64,000 nt of DNA from Spirochaetae bacterium HGW-Spirochaetae-3 (GTDB lineage Bacteria > Spirochaetota > Spirochaetia > Treponematales > UBA12059): the NCBI GenBank assembly GCA_002839315.1, contig PGXV01000007.1:1-64000 (forward strand), given 5' to 3'. Made by a program: the position numbers and the translations under genes. This document shows positions 62,768 to 64,000 of the stretch, piece after piece. The notes beneath the pieces are model-generated. The model worked only from the letters and a program-made list of their open reading frames with translations, searched no databases and was not told the DNA's origin. The stretch's first letter is position 1; each line of letters opens with the position of its first letter.

Positions 62768-63820
62768 TCATTTCCTCAATTTGCGATCTATGAGCCAATC
62801 GTTCAGGTGTTCCGCGATTACATCGCTGTTATAATCCTGGAACATGAAGTGCTCATTGCCGAAAATGCCGATTTTAGGGAGATCGATCACGGCGCTGTCC
62901 CCGCCGACCGCGGCGTACGCCTTGGTAAAGGCATAGCAAGACTCGCGCATCATCTTCCACATCGAGGTAGCGATTATTTTCGGGTCGCCGTTATCGATAT
63001 AATCCCCGAAGTAGAAGATGACGGGAATTTCCTGGCCGACTATCTCCTTGTACTCCGCCGAATCGGGGGCGGGCGCGCCGCCCGGTTCGACCGCGACGAT
63101 GGCGGCTACGTTCTTCGTATATTGGGGGACTAGCCAGCCAGCCCGCCCGCCCTGCGAGTGCGTAACCATAATGGATTTCTTGCCGGTGCGCGCGAATACT
63201 TCGTCTATGGTGGCGGCCATAGCCTTCGCTACGATATCGTAGGCGAAGTCGCCTCCCATATCGCTCTTCATGCCCGTATCCGGCGTCATCTGGCGGAAGA
63301 ACTGGTCTACCGACTTGTTGTCGTTAGGGAACTGGCTTCCGGTATTAACCACCGATTTCCCGTTCACCCAGCGTCCAATCCTGAACTGGGTGTACCATCG
63401 CTGATCCAGGGTCTTTTCGCTGATTATGCCGGCGATAGAAGTCGAGCCGGCCTCGCCTCGATGGGGCTCGTCTACCAGGTAAATTGGATGGCCCCTTCGC
63501 AGGAAGAAATTGGACCAGCCTTCCCTTCCGTCGGGAGTCGTCATCCAGCCCATCCGGCTCTGGCCATAGCCGTGAAGGAAAACGATGGGCAATCCGGTTA
63601 CCTTAGACGGAATTTGGTACAGGACGTTAGCGTGGTCTACGTGAGTGGTCTGGCCGGCCCCGGTTTGCTCCCATTGGTCTTCGGGGTTAAAGGTTCCCTC
63701 GGAGGATTTTACGATTCCCCCGACGGAAAAGATACCCTGCTCCTTGATCTCGATATCGCCCTTCGCGAATGCTGAGGTGGCGATAAGGAACAAGGCTAAA
63801 AACGCGATCGTCTTTTTCAT
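62768..63820 (-). CDS. Secreted alpha/beta hydrolase, esterase-like
   Basis: A 350-residue exported hydrolase with signal peptide (residues 1-19, SAFA-K). The oxyanion/HG motif is FLHGYGQSR (about residues 82-90), the nucleophile is in VTHSQGGRAGWL (Ser about 220), the acid may be in IFYFGDYIDNGD and the His in GNEHFMF near the C terminus. It resembles the family of bacterial esterases close to polyester and feruloyl esterase-like hydrolases; substrate unknown. ATG 63820 follows GAGGAGAAG. It probably belongs with the next hydrolase. Confidence 0.8.
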   Translation of the reverse strand: MKKTIAFLALFLIATSAFAKGDIEIKEQGIFSVGGIVKSSEGTFNPEDQWEQTGAGQTTHVDHANVLYQIPSKVTGLPIVFLHGYGQSRMGWMTTPDGREGWSNFFLRRGHPIYLVDEPHRGEAGSTSIAGIISEKTLDQRWYTQFRIGRWVNGKSVVNTGSQFPNDNKSVDQFFRQMTPDTGMKSDMGGDFAYDIVAKAMAATIDEVFARTGKKSIMVTHSQGGRAGWLVPQYTKNVAAIVAVEPGGAPAPDSAEYKEIVGQEIPVIFYFGDYIDNGDPKIIATSMWKMMRESCYAFTKAYAAVGGDSAVIDLPKIGIFGNEHFMFQDYNSDVIAEHLNDWLIDRKLRK

Positions 63821-63903
63821 GTCGTCTTCTCCTCGTGCGGAAAAATTTGCGCATCCAACGGATACTCGATATCAAATATTCAGGCTGTGCCCGTAATCGC
63901 GAA

Positions 63904-64000
63904 TTATTTCGCGCCTGCCGGCTTTGTAGTAAGCACTTCGCTTCCGCCGAATACGGCCGACATGTCCATCCGGCTTAACGCGATGTCTATTGCCAGTACA
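63904..64000 (-). CDS. C-terminal end of a gene running off the window
   Basis: On the minus strand an open frame enters at the window edge and ends with TAA (63906-63904), giving a C terminus of 31 or more residues (LAIDIALSRMDMSAVFGGSE then a basic tail). The gap of 83 bp to the hydrolase gene and the same strand suggest an operon. Too short to assign a family. Confidence 0.4.
   Translation of the reverse strand, partial: VLAIDIALSRMDMSAVFGGSEVLTTKPAGAK

Overview
The window is a chromosomal segment of high GC content (roughly 60-65 percent by eye) that still uses ATA isoleucine codons freely. Gene content points to a free-living, largely anaerobic spirochaete of the Treponema/Spirochaeta kind. 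This is inferred from the TIGR03545/TIGR03546 gene pair, an archaeal-type AspRS beside gatCAB, an aroD-aroE fusion, a family II pyrophosphatase with regulatory domains, and an aldehyde:ferredoxin oxidoreductase next to a catalase/peroxiredoxin module. No rRNA, CRISPR array, prophage or intact insertion sequence was seen.

Layout. 0-2.8 kb: iron uptake (perfect 19-bp Fur box, small ORF, feoB, FeoB-associated Cys protein). 2.8-7.2 kb: divergent chemoreceptor and hybrid histidine kinase. 7.2-13.2 kb: TIM-barrel protein, HAD phosphatase, GNAT acetyltransferase, enolase and a COG2509-like flavoprotein. 13.2-18.2 kb: SRPBCC protein, parB and parA, then the TIGR03545/TIGR03546 pair. 18.4-22.3 kb: a spirochaete hypothetical, a GHL13/DUF4015 glycosidase-like protein, a LUD protein, a YkgJ cysteine-cluster protein and tRNA-Leu(CAA). 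22.5-30 kb: a GGDEF-EAL gene broken by a deletion, a PAP2 phosphatase, a two-subunit xanthine dehydrogenase-type molybdoenzyme, ApbE and an MBL hydrolase. 30-37.4 kb: DbpA-type RRM protein, aroDE, era, pth, pyrophosphatase, and a thioredoxin-like plus ThiS-like pair. 37.4-40.7 kb: membrane sensors. 40.8-45.8 kb: envelope protein and an Ig-repeat lipoprotein whose composition turns AT-rich about 50 codons in, followed by AT-rich remnants. 45.8-48.5 kb: ferredoxin and aldehyde oxidoreductase. 48.7-53.6 kb: membrane LuxR regulator, CPBP protease, DUF454, catalase and peroxiredoxin. 53.8-57 kb: sigma-54 activator, ACP phosphodiesterase-like protein, ECF sigma factor and its membrane partner. 57-61.8 kb: gatCAB and AspRS. 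61.9-64 kb: two secreted alpha/beta hydrolases of lower GC and the end of a further gene.

Functional links. The strongest regulatory reading is a sigma-54 oxidative-stress module. A consensus -24/-12 promoter (TGGCAC-N5-TTGC) precedes the peroxiredoxin, with catalase and DUF454 downstream on the same strand. A GAF-AAA-Fis enhancer-binding protein is divergently encoded, and a 9-bp inverted repeat lies between them. GatCAB plus a likely non-discriminating AspRS suggests asparagine is made on tRNA. A second theme is promoter architecture: at about nine genes a good -10 box ends only 6-8 nt before the start codon and no Shine-Dalgarno is seen, which implies leaderless mRNAs.
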